In this document: in pieces, positions 1 to 7,977 of the stretch | Position numbering within the stretch: the first letter of the stretch is position 1 | Layout: each line of letters begins with the position of its first letter | Source: Theristus sp. LFF4_11 | Taxonomy: Eukaryota; Nematoda; Chromadorea; Monhysterida; Xyalidae | Length of the DNA: 10,346 nt | NCBI GenBank assembly: GCA_030248135.1 | Contig: JASANC010005416.1 | Coordinates: 1-10,346, forward strand | Direction: 5' to 3' | Position numbers and translations under genes: made by a program | Notes under the pieces: model-generated | Database searches by the model: none | Seen by the model: only the letters and a program-made list of their open reading frames with translations | Told to the model about the DNA's origin: nothing

Positions 1-276
1 CTTGTATCCGTGTGCCACATCAGAAACTTGAAAATAGTTGTGAAGCAAAAAAGTTTCTCACTGCTTACACAAAGCCATATTCCTCCTTTTATATGCGTCC
101 TCCGCATTTTTAGATAATTTCCAAATTGTCCAATACTCCAATTACAAGCACACTGGCTTTTACAGACAAGTAAAATGCTGTTGTAAAACGCATATTGGTG
201 TGCTTTTTATATATATGCAAAATTATATCAAAAAACACGCAATAAGACAGGGCACATTAGACAACGAGTTTAATAC
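1..276 (-). other. Probable intron with possible start of exon 14
   Basis: AT-rich sequence following the tentative donor at 276, with TATATATA near 210. On the minus strand, ACTATTTTCAAG ends at 27, so an exon could run from 26 off the window edge in phase 0. It is too short to confirm by homology. Confidence 0.3.
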
Positions 277-3200
277 CACAAAAATATTGAGCACGGTTTG
301 AGCGACGCCACCGAACAACGGGTCACGACGACGTGCGTTCACCAGCGGGCACGGATAACCTGACAAAAAAACCGAACAAATAGATACAAAGAGTAATGTG
401 AATTTGCAGCTTCGACCGAGCAAAGCACAGCACAAACATTTCGTTTCGAGTCCAACGCGAAACAACAAGCGATTAGGCAGCACTCGCGCCCAGCAGAGAT
501 CGTCCGGTCGCAGCAGGCAGACGCACAACGTTGGCACCTCCTCAGACATGCACAGACCGGCGACGCACTGCACAAACGTTCAAGCATGAAAACAAACCAA
601 AGTTTTAAACGCAAAGTCAACGTGAACGACCGACGCTGATGCTGCCACCTGAACGGACGGCCGAAAGAGCAGCGCGGCGCAGTACGGCTCTGCGATGTAG
701 TGCTTCAATGGGTCGCCTTGCTTCAGATAAAGATCGGCAGCGGTGACGCAACGCAGATGTGAGAAACGGACGCCTGTGCAATGCGAACATGCTGTTGTGG
801 ACAAACAGTATGAGAGACAGTCGAACAAACAGAAACAGACCTTTCAAAGCGAGCTCGTAGATTCGGTCAAAGAGACGCAAGAAAGTTGCCAACAGTTGAC
901 ATGCGTCGTTGTCGTCGTCCACTTCAATGACGGCCAACAACTCAGGGGCAGCGACGGCTTGCATGCCGCAGGTGCACAGCGCCAGCACTCGTCCTTCGGT
1001 GCAACAAGACACTAAAACGGAACACATTAACAAATGCATTCACTAAAAACAGTAAACAGATTAACTGAGCAGCAGCATCGAACTGCTGCGCCTGGACTTG
1101 ACGGATTGTATGGCATGGCAAGCACGCGGTCCTGATTCGTTGAATTATGTTGGTTGAGAGACAGATGCATTTTGCATTGCGCCGTGTTAGCAGTGTGAAA
1201 ACAGGATGCCGCAGAACGTACGTGTGGTCAAGCGGGCGCAGCAGGCCAGGTTGCGTTTGAGGGCGAACAGTGCTGGCGTTGTGTGATCTGCGTGCGCCAA
1301 ATGTGCCAGTGCATCATCGAGTGCACCGAGCGCTCTGCGGGCACCATTGCAGATCACGTGCACTTGACGATTCTTGCTGCTGCTGCTGCCCAATGTCGCG
1401 TCGCCATCTGCACAGAACGATGCTTTCAAATGAACACGAAACGTTTCTGAATTTAGACTTGCAAAACGACAAAACTCATCCAACCATCGTCATCGTCATC
1501 GTGCTGCTCAGCACCGTCTGCAGACGGTCTCATCACGAACGACTCCAGTTCCTTTGTGAGCCGCAGCAACGCCACACGTTGGCTTGACAAACGGCTTGAA
1601 CGTTTCTGAAAACAATTCAAATAATGCACCGTTCAAACGCTGCAACAAAGCAGCAGTTGGAAAAGTCAAAACTTATACAGTTCAACCTGATTACCAGATA
1701 CAAGCGATGCTTGTTGTGTGCTACCTTTTTCGCAGCCCTTGGTCTGCTGCGTGCGTTTGCTCGCTGCTCGTCGTCCAGATCGTCCGCGCCCGGTCGGATG
1801 CCATCACTGAACGTCACCGATTTCTGCATCGCTGATTTCGGCTGTTCACTGGCGTTGCAATCGGTTGCTGCTGAGAACGCTTATATTGACACAAGTGCAC
1901 TGTTAATACATGCAAATGGAATACTAATTCTGTGTTCAGTTGTGGAATGTGTTGCACGTATGGTATGCCTTCAAGAAGGTCACCACTTTTAGTAAGTCTT
2001 ACCAACCAGAAAAGCACACCCAGCTAAATTCAACAAAAAAGCTGATACAAGTAGAATGGCGACGTTCGCTGACTCATCGGTTGAATAAACAGCATGTGAA
2101 ATTTATGTCTACGTGTGTACAGAGAATCGGCCTTAGTTGCAAGTTCTATAAAAGTGATGTTAGGCACTGCAGTTAATGGTGAATGGATTGCGTCTTGTGT
2201 TTGATGCGGGAATTTTGACGGTATGGCCATTTTACAAAAGTAAAAAAAGTATGTCAAAGACCCGGATGCGGACCACTTCACTTCATCGACTTTGAGTTGC
2301 GGTAACAAGCGTGAAACTGATTTTATAAAAATTTGCAAACAGTGGCAGCAACCAAAAATGTGCAAGCACGCCACAGATGCACCGACCAGTTTCAGCAGCT
2401 GCTGACGTGCTGGCAACATCGAATGTCTCCGATCTGAGCATTGCACTCGCATCAACGTTTGTCTCGTCATCACCATCGCCGACGGTGTCAGCATTCGCCT
2501 CTGCCGCCCCTTCCAACGCGTCCGTGTATTCCGGCGGTGGTGAGCTGAATATGCGACAGACAGTGTCAATCTCATTGATCACATTGTGCAGCATTTCCAA
2601 TCTGCAGCAAACCCTTGATGCTGCTGCTGTTCAGCGTGCTCATCATCCAGCAGCACGTCGTTGTTGTGCTCCTGCTGTTCGCGCTCGCACTCTGCGATTC
2701 GTTGCAGCGTTTTACTGCACGGCAGACACACACGCGCTTCTCGGTTGCCTGCAATGTGCCGCACGCACAGTTCACTTAACATTTTGTCGTGGTATTATTG
2801 TGGATTTATTAAAACGTGTCCGGACTAACGTGACGTCATTTTATTTAAAAACGCCCGTTTGTCAAAGTACAGGCACTAAAATTTCAGTTTGGTGTGACTG
2901 ATTCGACATTCACCATTTGTTTACGGGAAGAAATCGGCTAAACGGAAAGTCTGGTTTGCTGTGAACGACAAGCGCATGTTTTGTGGCACATGACGTCATT
3001 TCAGTGGGACACGTTTAAAAAATAAGCCATAGCTGATTGGTTGATATCGCGCGTGCATCAGAATGCGCAAGTGGAGCCAAATGAATGCATGCGTCACACC
3101 ATACTACAAGTGTGACACGGTCAGCTGAAAGTAATGCTGCAAGAATGCAATGCATGATGCGTGTCACTTGCCCATGTATGGCAGTGGTGCCTTTTGACTG

Positions 3201-5619
3201 CAGCAGTCGCGACACAGCACCCGACCGCACGAGCGACAGTGATGACGACGTCGCAGCACCGTGAATTTTTTCGAGCACAATAGACATGACGGCGAATCCG
3301 GGTCTGGTATCCAGTACGGTTTTACCTCAAAGAGAGGAACGCTTTAATGTCGAAAAAAGATTTTATACTGAAGCATTAATAATGAAGTGAAACAAAACAA
3401 AATTGAACATCTAATTCGCTGATTGGTTGAGTTACTCGATAGATTTTTCTCTTGTTCTAAAAAACGGTTTGACTACAGATAGAAAACGGCCTTGCCAACA
3501 CCAGCGCCCTAATACACAAAATCTCTGTCCACTACATACCTTTCCAAGTTGCATTTCCGACTCCGTCAATCGCCAGTTCCAGAGATCGTTCAATTCGCGT
3601 TCGCTGACCAAAGCACGACGATGGTGCTGCCGCTGCGCCAACTGCTCAGTCTGATCGATTGCGTCATTCGTGTGCTGCTGCTGTTCGTGGTCGTCCACAG
3701 TTGCGGCATAGTCGTCGTTGACAAGCACCGCTTCTTCAGGCGAAACGCCATCACGATCACGCTCTTGCACGTGACGCGTTAAGTCGGCTGAAGCGATAAG
3801 CCGCGTAAAATAACAGACATTGACACTGGTGAACAACCGAATGCGGCTTACAGTGAAGCAGTGCGTCACGCTGCACGTTGTCGTCAGCGTCAATGATAAC
3901 GAGCAGCTCGTCCTCATCAACCGCACCGCCATGCGCATCGTTTTGCACCACATTCTCACTGCGCCACCGTTGTGCATCTGACGTCGTCGGTTCAGCGCTA
4001 TCGTGCGCGCCCAACGCAGCGTCCAGTTCAGCCAATTGCGCTTCCACGTCGAATAGATCCGTTGTTTGCTGTTGATCGGCGGCTGCAGCTTGCACATCAT
4101 CATCCACGTCACCAACTACTGGCACCACTTCTGTCGCAAAGTTCAACGCTCTGAATTTCGTTGGACTTTCATCGCAAGAGCTGTAACTTGAGTCCCGTCG
4201 CTTGTCAACTACAGTGCCCGTTATTTCTCGATCCGGCGTTTCGGGTGGCGTTGAAAACTCGCCCACTGGCGATGACACGCTAGATGGCTGGCGAGGAGAA
4301 ATCTCGGGATTTTCATCATCGTCATCGTTGATCGACTGCTGCTGTGGCGAAACTTTACGCGCACGAGGAGTGTCAGAGTTTGATTCAATTTCACGAGCAT
4401 TCAAATTTGCCTCAGAACTGCTCTCAAGAGCGATGTCGGTTGATGACGGCAAGGCTGTTGAAGCAAGTGTTGGCTCGGTTGCTGTATTCAGAACTCCACA
4501 GAGCAGCAAGTCAGCCAATTCGGTCGAATGCGACTGTGGACTACCAGCACCAGCATTGAAAGTATTCGCAGTTGATGACGCCAGCTGTTCGCTCGTTTTT
4601 GTGGTTTGCTCGACACAGTTGTTTGTCGATGTGTTTCCATCAGTTTGCTCATTATCGTCACTGTTGAATTCAATCAGCAGTTGAACATCATCACTCGCAC
4701 TTGCCGATCCAACCTCATTGTCCAACATTGTCGGCTTTTCGTTCAAAGCGGACACAAAGTGAATCTGTGCAGTGTTTGATTCAGAGTGTTCCTCGGGTGA
4801 TGCAGCAGTGCCGTTGACTACTTCAGGTGAATCGTCAATGTCAATTTTCTTACTTGACGTCAACAAAAGCTCTTTTGGTTGATTTGCAACAGGACTTCCT
4901 TCATTAGGACATGCGGGTTGCGTTGTTTGCCGGTCACTGGTCGAAACCACTTGGTTGTAGTTGTTGTTGCATCTGCTGATTGACCCTGTCAACGGTTTCA
5001 CACCAATCTCGACGCCACTGTTGTCAACAGAGCACAATGACAACAAATCAATGGGCAACAGTGAGCTTGCTGGTGCTGCTGCACACACTGAGTTGTCACG
5101 TGCTCCACCTGTGGCCGCAGTGTTGCCGCCAGTTGCTGTACCAGCACCAGCAAATACGGGACTTCCTGAAAAAAATCACCAAACTAAGATTTTATTGACT
5201 ATTACAGACACTTCGAAAAACGACGAATTATGCCAAAAAGATTGTGTATTTGTCATAATTGACTTTCCACTCCACCCACACCACAACTCACTGTTCGGCA
5301 AAGGCAAACACTTCAGCGTTCTTCTGCACCTCTTCAACTTCAACCAAACAGAAATCACGAAAGAACTATATGAAGTATTATAATAACCGATTGTCTCACT
5401 TTTCTGATCTGTTTTCGAACTTTCAACAAAATGTTGATTGTGATCCGCATCCGCATCAAAAACCTTCTGGCGTCCGTGTTTTGGTGTGATCGATGATGCT
5501 CCTGATGAATGTTCTGGAGGTGACATGACGGCAACACTAGCTGCAGAAATTGATGCTGCAGTTGGAGATTCCGCTTCAAGTTCGTTCAAAAGAGCATCCA
5601 TGTCAGGAACGGATTCCAT
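1..5619 (-). CDS. ZFYVE9: SARA/endofin-like FYVE zinc-finger scaffold protein, multi-exon, 3' end outside window
   Basis: Seen: exons linked by phase-consistent splice sites at 5619-5400, 5165-3852, 3787-3540, 3325-3172, 2748-2691, 2601-2387, 1870-1725, 1605-1485, 1407-1222, 1011-841, 773-649, 567-438 and 359-277. They total 3171 nt, about 1057 residues. A further exon may start at 26 (acceptor TTTTCAAG) and run off the window. The start ATG has a good context (ACCATGG) and an in-frame TGA two codons upstream. Domain order is N-terminal leucine/acidic motif, acidic disordered region, FYVE finger at about 599-656, Smad-binding-like region at about 685-760, and C-terminal SARA domain from about 868. 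Known: SARA and endofin are early-endosome PI3P-binding scaffolds that bring Smads to TGF-beta/BMP receptors and bind PP1; the C. elegans AKAP aka-1 is a relative. Inference: ortholog of the SARA/endofin group; I cannot separate ZFYVE9 from ZFYVE16. Weakest joins are 2690 (GTGCGA donor), 1484 (GTTGGA), 437 (GTTTGT) and 276. Confidence 0.88.
277..1407 (-). other. Exons 9-13: C-terminal SARA/endofin domain (DUF3480 type), incomplete
   Basis: Exons 1407-1222, 1011-841, 773-649, 567-438 and 359-277 join in phase. The product resembles the human SARA C-terminal domain segment by segment: PALFALKRNLACCARL, GMQAVAAPELLAVIEV, LFDRIYELALKGV, LCVCLLRPDDLCWARVLP, and YPCPL followed by RRRDPLFGG. Introns are short: 210, 67, 81 and 78 bases. 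The GTTTGT donor at 437 is poor, but the join gives LETKCYPCPL, which aligns without a gap to the family. The last donor used, GTG|GTATTA at 276, is tentative. Human SARA continues for well over 200 more residues, so the remainder lies left of the window. Confidence 0.82.
1485..1605 (-). other. Exon 8: linker with acidic run
   Basis: A 121-nt exon with an excellent acceptor, TTGTTTTCAG|AAACG, after a 119-base intron (1606-1724), in phase 0. It encodes a basic start (KRSSRLSSQR), a helix-prone segment (VALLRLTKELESF) and ends in a run of five Asp. The donor chosen is GATG|GTTGGA at 1484, weak but phase-correct for the CTGTGCAG acceptor at 1408-1409 (77-base intron). An alternative donor eight bases further on (ATGA|GTTTTG) keeps the phase less one residue pair plus change and cannot be excluded. 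Confidence 0.6.
1725..2601 (-). other. Exons 6-7: Smad-binding-like region with PP1 docking motif
   Basis: Exon 6 (2601-2387) begins ELEMLHNVINEID and includes SSPPPEYTDALEGAAEA (about residues 684-700). This resembles the proline/AEY coil at the start of the Smad-binding domain of SARA. Exon 7 (1870-1725) includes KSVTFSDGIRPG (about 753-764), matching the conserved VWFADGILPNG motif of SARA/endofin. KSVTF also fits the [RK]x(0,1)[VI]x[FW] docking motif for protein phosphatase 1, which Sara proteins are known to bind. Exon 7 ends AAAAAG|GTAGCA in phase 0. The 516-base intron between them (1871-2386) shows no further exon that I can support. Smad binding itself is inferred. Confidence 0.75.
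2831..2838. promoter_or_regulatory. CRE-type palindrome TGACGTCA, intronic
   Basis: A perfect 8-base CRE/ATF site followed by TTT, in intron 4 of the SARA-like gene. A second identical site followed by TTT lies 160 bases away. Whether it is used is unknown. Confidence 0.35.
2991..2998. promoter_or_regulatory. CRE-type palindrome TGACGTCA, intronic, second copy
   Basis: A perfect TGACGTCA followed by TTT, as at 2831. Function is inferred only from the motif and its duplication. Confidence 0.35.
3540..3787 (-). other. Exon 3: acidic/Gln-rich linker leading into the FYVE domain
   Basis: This 248-nt exon follows a 64-base intron (3788-3851). The acceptor is CGCTTCAG|CC and the donor GGAAAG|GTATGT, an excellent match. 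The exon restores the frame (T|CC gives Ser) and encodes about 82 residues containing HEQQQHTND and RELNDLWNWRL. Its last residues, LGK, join in phase 0 to VKPYWIPD of the next exon. The resulting LGKVKPYWIPD resembles the segment just before the human SARA FYVE domain, so homology supports the splice choice. Confidence 0.85.
3852..5165 (-). other. Exon 2: long acidic, Ser/Thr/Gln-rich disordered region
   Basis: A single 1314-nt exon encodes about 438 residues rich in Ser, Thr, Asp, Glu, Asn and Gln. It has several SP/TP-type sites (for example FSTPPETPD, SCDESPTK) and acidic runs such as INDDDDEN. No folded domain is visible. Near its end is a leucine-rich amphipathic stretch, FDVEAQLAELDAALG. 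SARA and endofin also have long divergent N-terminal halves before the FYVE finger, so low complexity is expected here. Acceptor TTTTTTTCAG|GAAGT and donor CACT|GTAAGC are both good and set phase 1 at each end. Exon 3 (3787-3540) continues with acidic and Gln-rich sequence and ends QLGK just before the FYVE domain. Confidence 0.85.
5400..5619 (-). other. Exon 1: SARA-like gene start and N-terminal leucine/acidic motif
   Basis: This coding exon gives 73 residues plus one base of the next codon. It opens with MESVPDMDALLNELEAES, an LD-type amphipathic motif, followed by a Ser/Ala-rich stretch. Human endofin, as I recall it, also opens with a short LDKLLDDFE-like motif, which supports the start. 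The exon ends at AAAA|GTGAGA (donor at 5399). The frame stays open into the intron down to 5176, but that translation is intron-like, and the donor phase fits the strong TTTTTTTCAG acceptor at 5166-5167. Confidence 0.75.
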
Positions 5620-5712
5620 GGTTCACTTCACTTGCCGACTTGCGGGGTCACCGTCACGACACGACGTCACTTTTCTGTATTGTTGTGTGAGTGGAAGTGT
5701 CGTTGTTTTCCT
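5620..5712 (-). promoter_or_regulatory. 5' UTR segment with strong 3' splice site just upstream
   Basis: On the minus strand, TTTTTTCTTTCCTGTG then TTACAG ends at 5713, a textbook acceptor about 93 bases before the ATG. The 93 bases after it contain in-frame stops and no ORF joined to the ATG, so this is probably 5' UTR. It could end a 5' UTR intron or be a spliced-leader acceptor. A CRE-like GTGACGTCG lies at 5662-5670. Confidence 0.5.
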
Positions 5713-6137
5713 CTGTAACACAGGAAAGAAAAAATGCGAAAATTAAATTGATCATTTTCATCTTATCAAAAAGGCTTGCTTAGGGTTAGGATTAACTTTC
5801 AACTTTCAACTTTTATTGAACACGCAGTGTTAGCTGCAAACCACATGGTGTAAGATAATGACAAAAATTATTCAAAAATAAGTGAAACAAACAATCACTA
5901 TATCACTATTATGCAGCGTACACTGGTAACGGGCAAGGTTTGCCCATGCTATTACCCAACAAAGACACAAGCTATAGTTGTAGAACAATTGGAGACCACA
6001 ACTCTATCCAAAAAAAAACAATTCACACACAAAACGAGAACCGAAAACTGAAGAACCCGAAACAATCAACAAACAAAAAAACTTCAATGAATGGCTTTCC
6101 TAAACACAAGATTAAGAACAGCAACGACACCTGTGAC
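5713..6137. other. AT-rich upstream region without recognised gene
   Basis: This stretch holds a short CTTTCAA tandem near 5797-5812, TTAGGGTTAGG at 5779-5789, and A-rich sequence. The open frame at 5940-6167 on the plus strand is Lys/Asn/Thr-rich low-complexity translation of A-rich DNA. It may contain the promoter and any 5' UTR intron of the SARA-like gene. Confidence 0.4.
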
Positions 6138-6145
6138 AGCTCAAC
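6138..6145. repeat. Target-site duplication, left copy (AGCTCAAC)
   Basis: This eight-base direct repeat abuts the left inverted terminus of the hAT-like element. Confidence 0.85.
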
Positions 6146-6225
6146 TAGGGTTGTTAAACAAAAATGAAAATTTTTTTAAAAAAAAAAAGTGATTAAAAAA
6201 AACAAAAATGCCGATTTTTTTTTAA

Positions 6226-6284
6226 TTCGAAAAATTTTCCTCTAATATGCTCTGAAAACCTCAATTTTGGCAAAATTTTTCGAA
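6226..6284. repeat. Perfect 13-base inverted repeat inside the hAT-like element
   Basis: TTCGAAAAATTTT at 6226-6238 pairs with AAAATTTTTCGAA at 6272-6284 across a 33-base loop. It could be a subterminal hairpin or transposase-binding feature of the element. Confidence 0.7.
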
Positions 6285-6329
6285 AGTTCAACAAAAATTT
6301 TCTTTGATTATACCTCGTAAAACCTTTAG

Positions 6330-6557
6330 CAGTCATTTTGGGCCGTTTTACCGACTGATTTTAGGCTACGACACGACAACATCTGCGATGACGTTTTTGA
6401 GCGTCTCAAAGCTTGGCCTACCATTTCCGATGCAGATAAGGTGACGATTCGCCTCGCAGAGCGTCCGATTGTGCTCGCTGCTCCGTTTGCAAGCGCTACG
6501 TTGTCTGGTTGCTTGCTGCTTCGTGTCGTGTCGTCGCGACACCATCAGAAGAATTGA
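6330..6557 (+). pseudogene. Unrecognised coding-like open stretch within the hAT-like element
   Basis: Between TAG at 6327 and TGA at 6555 there are 75 sense codons with normal composition and no ATG in this frame. From 6366 it reads LRHDNICDDVFERLKAW, then a stretch including VTIRLAERPIVLAAPFA. An ATTTTAG acceptor ends at 6364, so an exon could start at 6365. In a second frame SEELIEFQG precedes a GTATGT donor-like site near 6569. I do not recognise the protein. It could be a captured host exon, a remnant of transposase, or chance. Confidence 0.3.
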
Positions 6558-6867
6558 TCGAATTTCAAGGCGGTATGTTTGTCTTCACGTTAGCATTAGT
6601 TTAGCTGGGGACAATTAGTGACGTTTTGGGAGGTCAAAAACAAAGGAGGGGACGGGGGGCGGTTTGGAAAAGGGGTAATTGAGGTCACCAAAACAAAATC
6701 TGCAAAGTTCCGCCATACGGGAGTCATTCGGGAGCCGGGAGGCGCTTGCATATCATATGTGGTTCTTCGGACTCCCTGATTGATTTAGCACAACTTTGAT
6801 TTTTAAAAATTTAAAAAAAAATTTTTTTAAACAAAAATGACGATTTTTGTTTTTTTTAACAACCCTA

Positions 6868-6875
6868 AGCTCAAC
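6868..6875. repeat. Target-site duplication, right copy (AGCTCAAC)
   Basis: An exact copy of 6138-6145 directly abutting the right inverted terminus. Confidence 0.85.
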
Positions 6876-6956
6876 ACTATGATGAAAAAACAAAAACAAA
6901 ACAAAAATAACCAAAGAAACAAATTATCAGATATCTCTTCAGATGAAAACAAAACA

Positions 6957-7067
6957 CGCCGCACGGCCAAAATGCGCCGCAAGGGAAGCACGCCGCATGC
7001 CAAAATGCGCCGCAACAAAATCCAAACGGCAAATCAGAAATACGCCGCAAGAAATAAACACGCCGCA
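6957..7067. repeat. Left CGCCGCA motif array (inverted-repeat arm)
   Basis: Six exact CGCCGCA motifs start at 6957, 6975, 6991, 7008, 7043 and 7061, separated by A-rich spacers often reading AAAAT. Starts are 18, 16, 17, 35 and 18 bases apart. The block is repeated in reverse complement at 10225-10334, including spacer segments such as CGCCGCAAGGGAAGC. This suggests terminal or subterminal inverted repeats of a mobile element. Confidence 0.85.
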
Positions 7068-7174
7068 GTTTTTAGAAATTTGTTTTTGGCGGTTAAGTAA
7101 GCTGTCAGCAATTCCAATCCAATCCCATTTTCATAGAAATAGATTGAAAAAAAACTTCTTTTTGTCTGTGTTGT
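7068..7174. other. Unique spacer between left arm and tandem array
   Basis: About 107 AT-rich bases with no gene or motif that I recognise. A TTTTTGGCGGTT stretch near 7082-7095 resembles CGGCGGTTTTTT inside each 367-base unit. Confidence 0.4.
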
Positions 7175-7906
7175 GGTGTTGTGTGTTTTTTCACGAATTT
7201 TTTATTGCACACAAACCAATGTTGAACAAAACAAAAACCAACTACAAACGACACATCATCGTGTTCCGGATGCTCTGCTGAGTTGATTGAGCCGTCGATC
7301 GTCAAACTCGGTCAAGGAAATCGTGATCTAGACGACGTTATGTGTTGGCAAATGATGCATTTCACGACATGTGTGTTGTGCGTCGACCTGTCACGCGACT
7401 CTGCCGGCGCTGTGCTCGACCGATTTCAACGATCTACGGCTCAATCAACTCAGAAAACAACCGGCAACACGTCAATGTGTCGTTTGTAGTTTGTTTCGGC
7501 GGTTTTTTAAAAATCGAGAAAATCCCAAACCACCATAAATTGGTGTTGTGTGTTTTTTCATGAATTTTTTATTGCACACAAACCAATGTTGAACAAAACA
7601 AAAACCAACTACAAACGACACATCATCGTGTTCCGGATGCTCTGCTGAGTTGATTGAGCCGTCGATCGTCAAAATCGGTCGAGGAAATCGTGATCTAGGC
7701 GACGTTATGTGTTGACAAATGATGCATTTCACGACATGTGTGTTGTGCGCCGACCTGTCAGGCGACTCTGCCGGCGCTGTGCTCGACCGATTTCAACGAT
7801 CGACGGCTCAATCAACTCAGCAAACAACCGGCAACACGTCAATGTGTCGTTTGTGGTTTGTTTCGGCGGTTTTTTAAAAATCGACAAAATTCCAAACCAC
7901 CATAAA

Positions 7907-7953
7907 TTGGTGTTGTGTGTTTTTTCACGAATTTTTTATTGCACACAAACCAA
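7907..7953. repeat. Short hairpin at each unit junction (unit 3 shown)
   Basis: TTGGTGTTGTGTG and CACACAAACCAA pair around a T-rich loop containing CACGAATTTTTTATTG. Each unit carries this second inverted repeat in addition to the long arms. Confidence 0.6.
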
Positions 7954-7977
7954 TGTTGAACAAAACAAAAACCAACT

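Larger units (their letters stand above)
2749..3171 (-). other. Intron 4, apparent GC-AG intron splitting the FYVE domain
   Basis: The frame of exon 4 hits TGA directly after TACATGGGCAAG. Splicing at ATGG|GCAAGT to CATTGCAG|GCAACC gives YMGNREARVC, the same length as the equivalent segment of human SARA as I recall it. The GT four bases further on (GTGACA) gives the wrong phase with every nearby acceptor. GCAAGT is the usual consensus of rare GC donors. The 423-base intron also holds two TGACGTCA palindromes. I see no other gene inside it. Confidence 0.75.
2691..3325 (-). other. Exons 4-5: complete FYVE zinc finger (PI3P binding)
   Basis: Seen: exon 4 (3325-3172) and exon 5 (2748-2691) together read WIPD, then CLLC, RRRHHCRSCG, CRDC, and RVCLPC. 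All FYVE hallmarks are present: the WxxD motif (about residues 599-602), the basic R(R/K)HHCR motif (619-625), the RVC motif (651-653), and four CxxC pairs for two zinc ions (C608/C611, C624/C627, C632/C635, C653/C656). Known: FYVE fingers bind phosphatidylinositol 3-phosphate and target early endosomes. The basic patch and hydrophobic turret residues (TVL) are intact, so PI3P binding is expected. The intron between these exons must start with GC (see 2749-3171). The core exon has no ATG in this frame. Confidence 0.95.
6146..6867. mobile_element. Non-autonomous hAT-type DNA transposon, 722 bp
   Basis: Seen: the ends are perfect 13-base inverted repeats, TAGGGTTGTTAAA at 6146-6158 and its complement at 6855-6867. 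Both are followed inward by A/T runs with ACAAAAATG-like sequence. Immediately outside, AGCTCAAC is present on both sides (6138-6145 and 6868-6875), a perfect 8-base target-site duplication. Known: hAT-superfamily elements make 8-base duplications and have short termini often beginning YAGGG. No transposase is visible, so it would need one supplied in trans. The core from about 6340 to 6780 is distinctly less AT-rich than the ends. A different superfamily with 8-base duplications is possible. Confidence 0.85.

Noticed and set aside
2147..2156. CTATAAAAGT as a TATA box on the plus strand
   Set aside because: It lies inside intron 6 of a minus-strand gene with no plus-strand gene downstream that I can support.
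2030..2575. Minus-strand 181-residue frame
   Set aside because: It overlaps exon 6 in the wrong frame and then runs through intron sequence. No family motif is seen.
3015..3287. Minus-strand 90-residue open frame starting at ATG
   Set aside because: It is an out-of-frame shadow of the FYVE exon. The frame shifted by one gives WIPD/RRRHHCR/CxxC motifs.
3432..4115. Minus-strand 227-residue frame taken as one protein
   Set aside because: Only 3540-3787 is an exon. The part above 3787 is the 64-base intron and an out-of-frame shadow of exon 2, and the part below 3540 lies past a GTATGT donor.
5779..5789. TTAGGGTTAGG as telomeric repeat
   Set aside because: Less than two units and isolated, so no evidence of a telomere tract.
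5940..6167. Plus-strand 75-residue frame
   Set aside because: Low-complexity Lys/Asn/Thr translation of A-rich DNA that runs into the transposon terminus.
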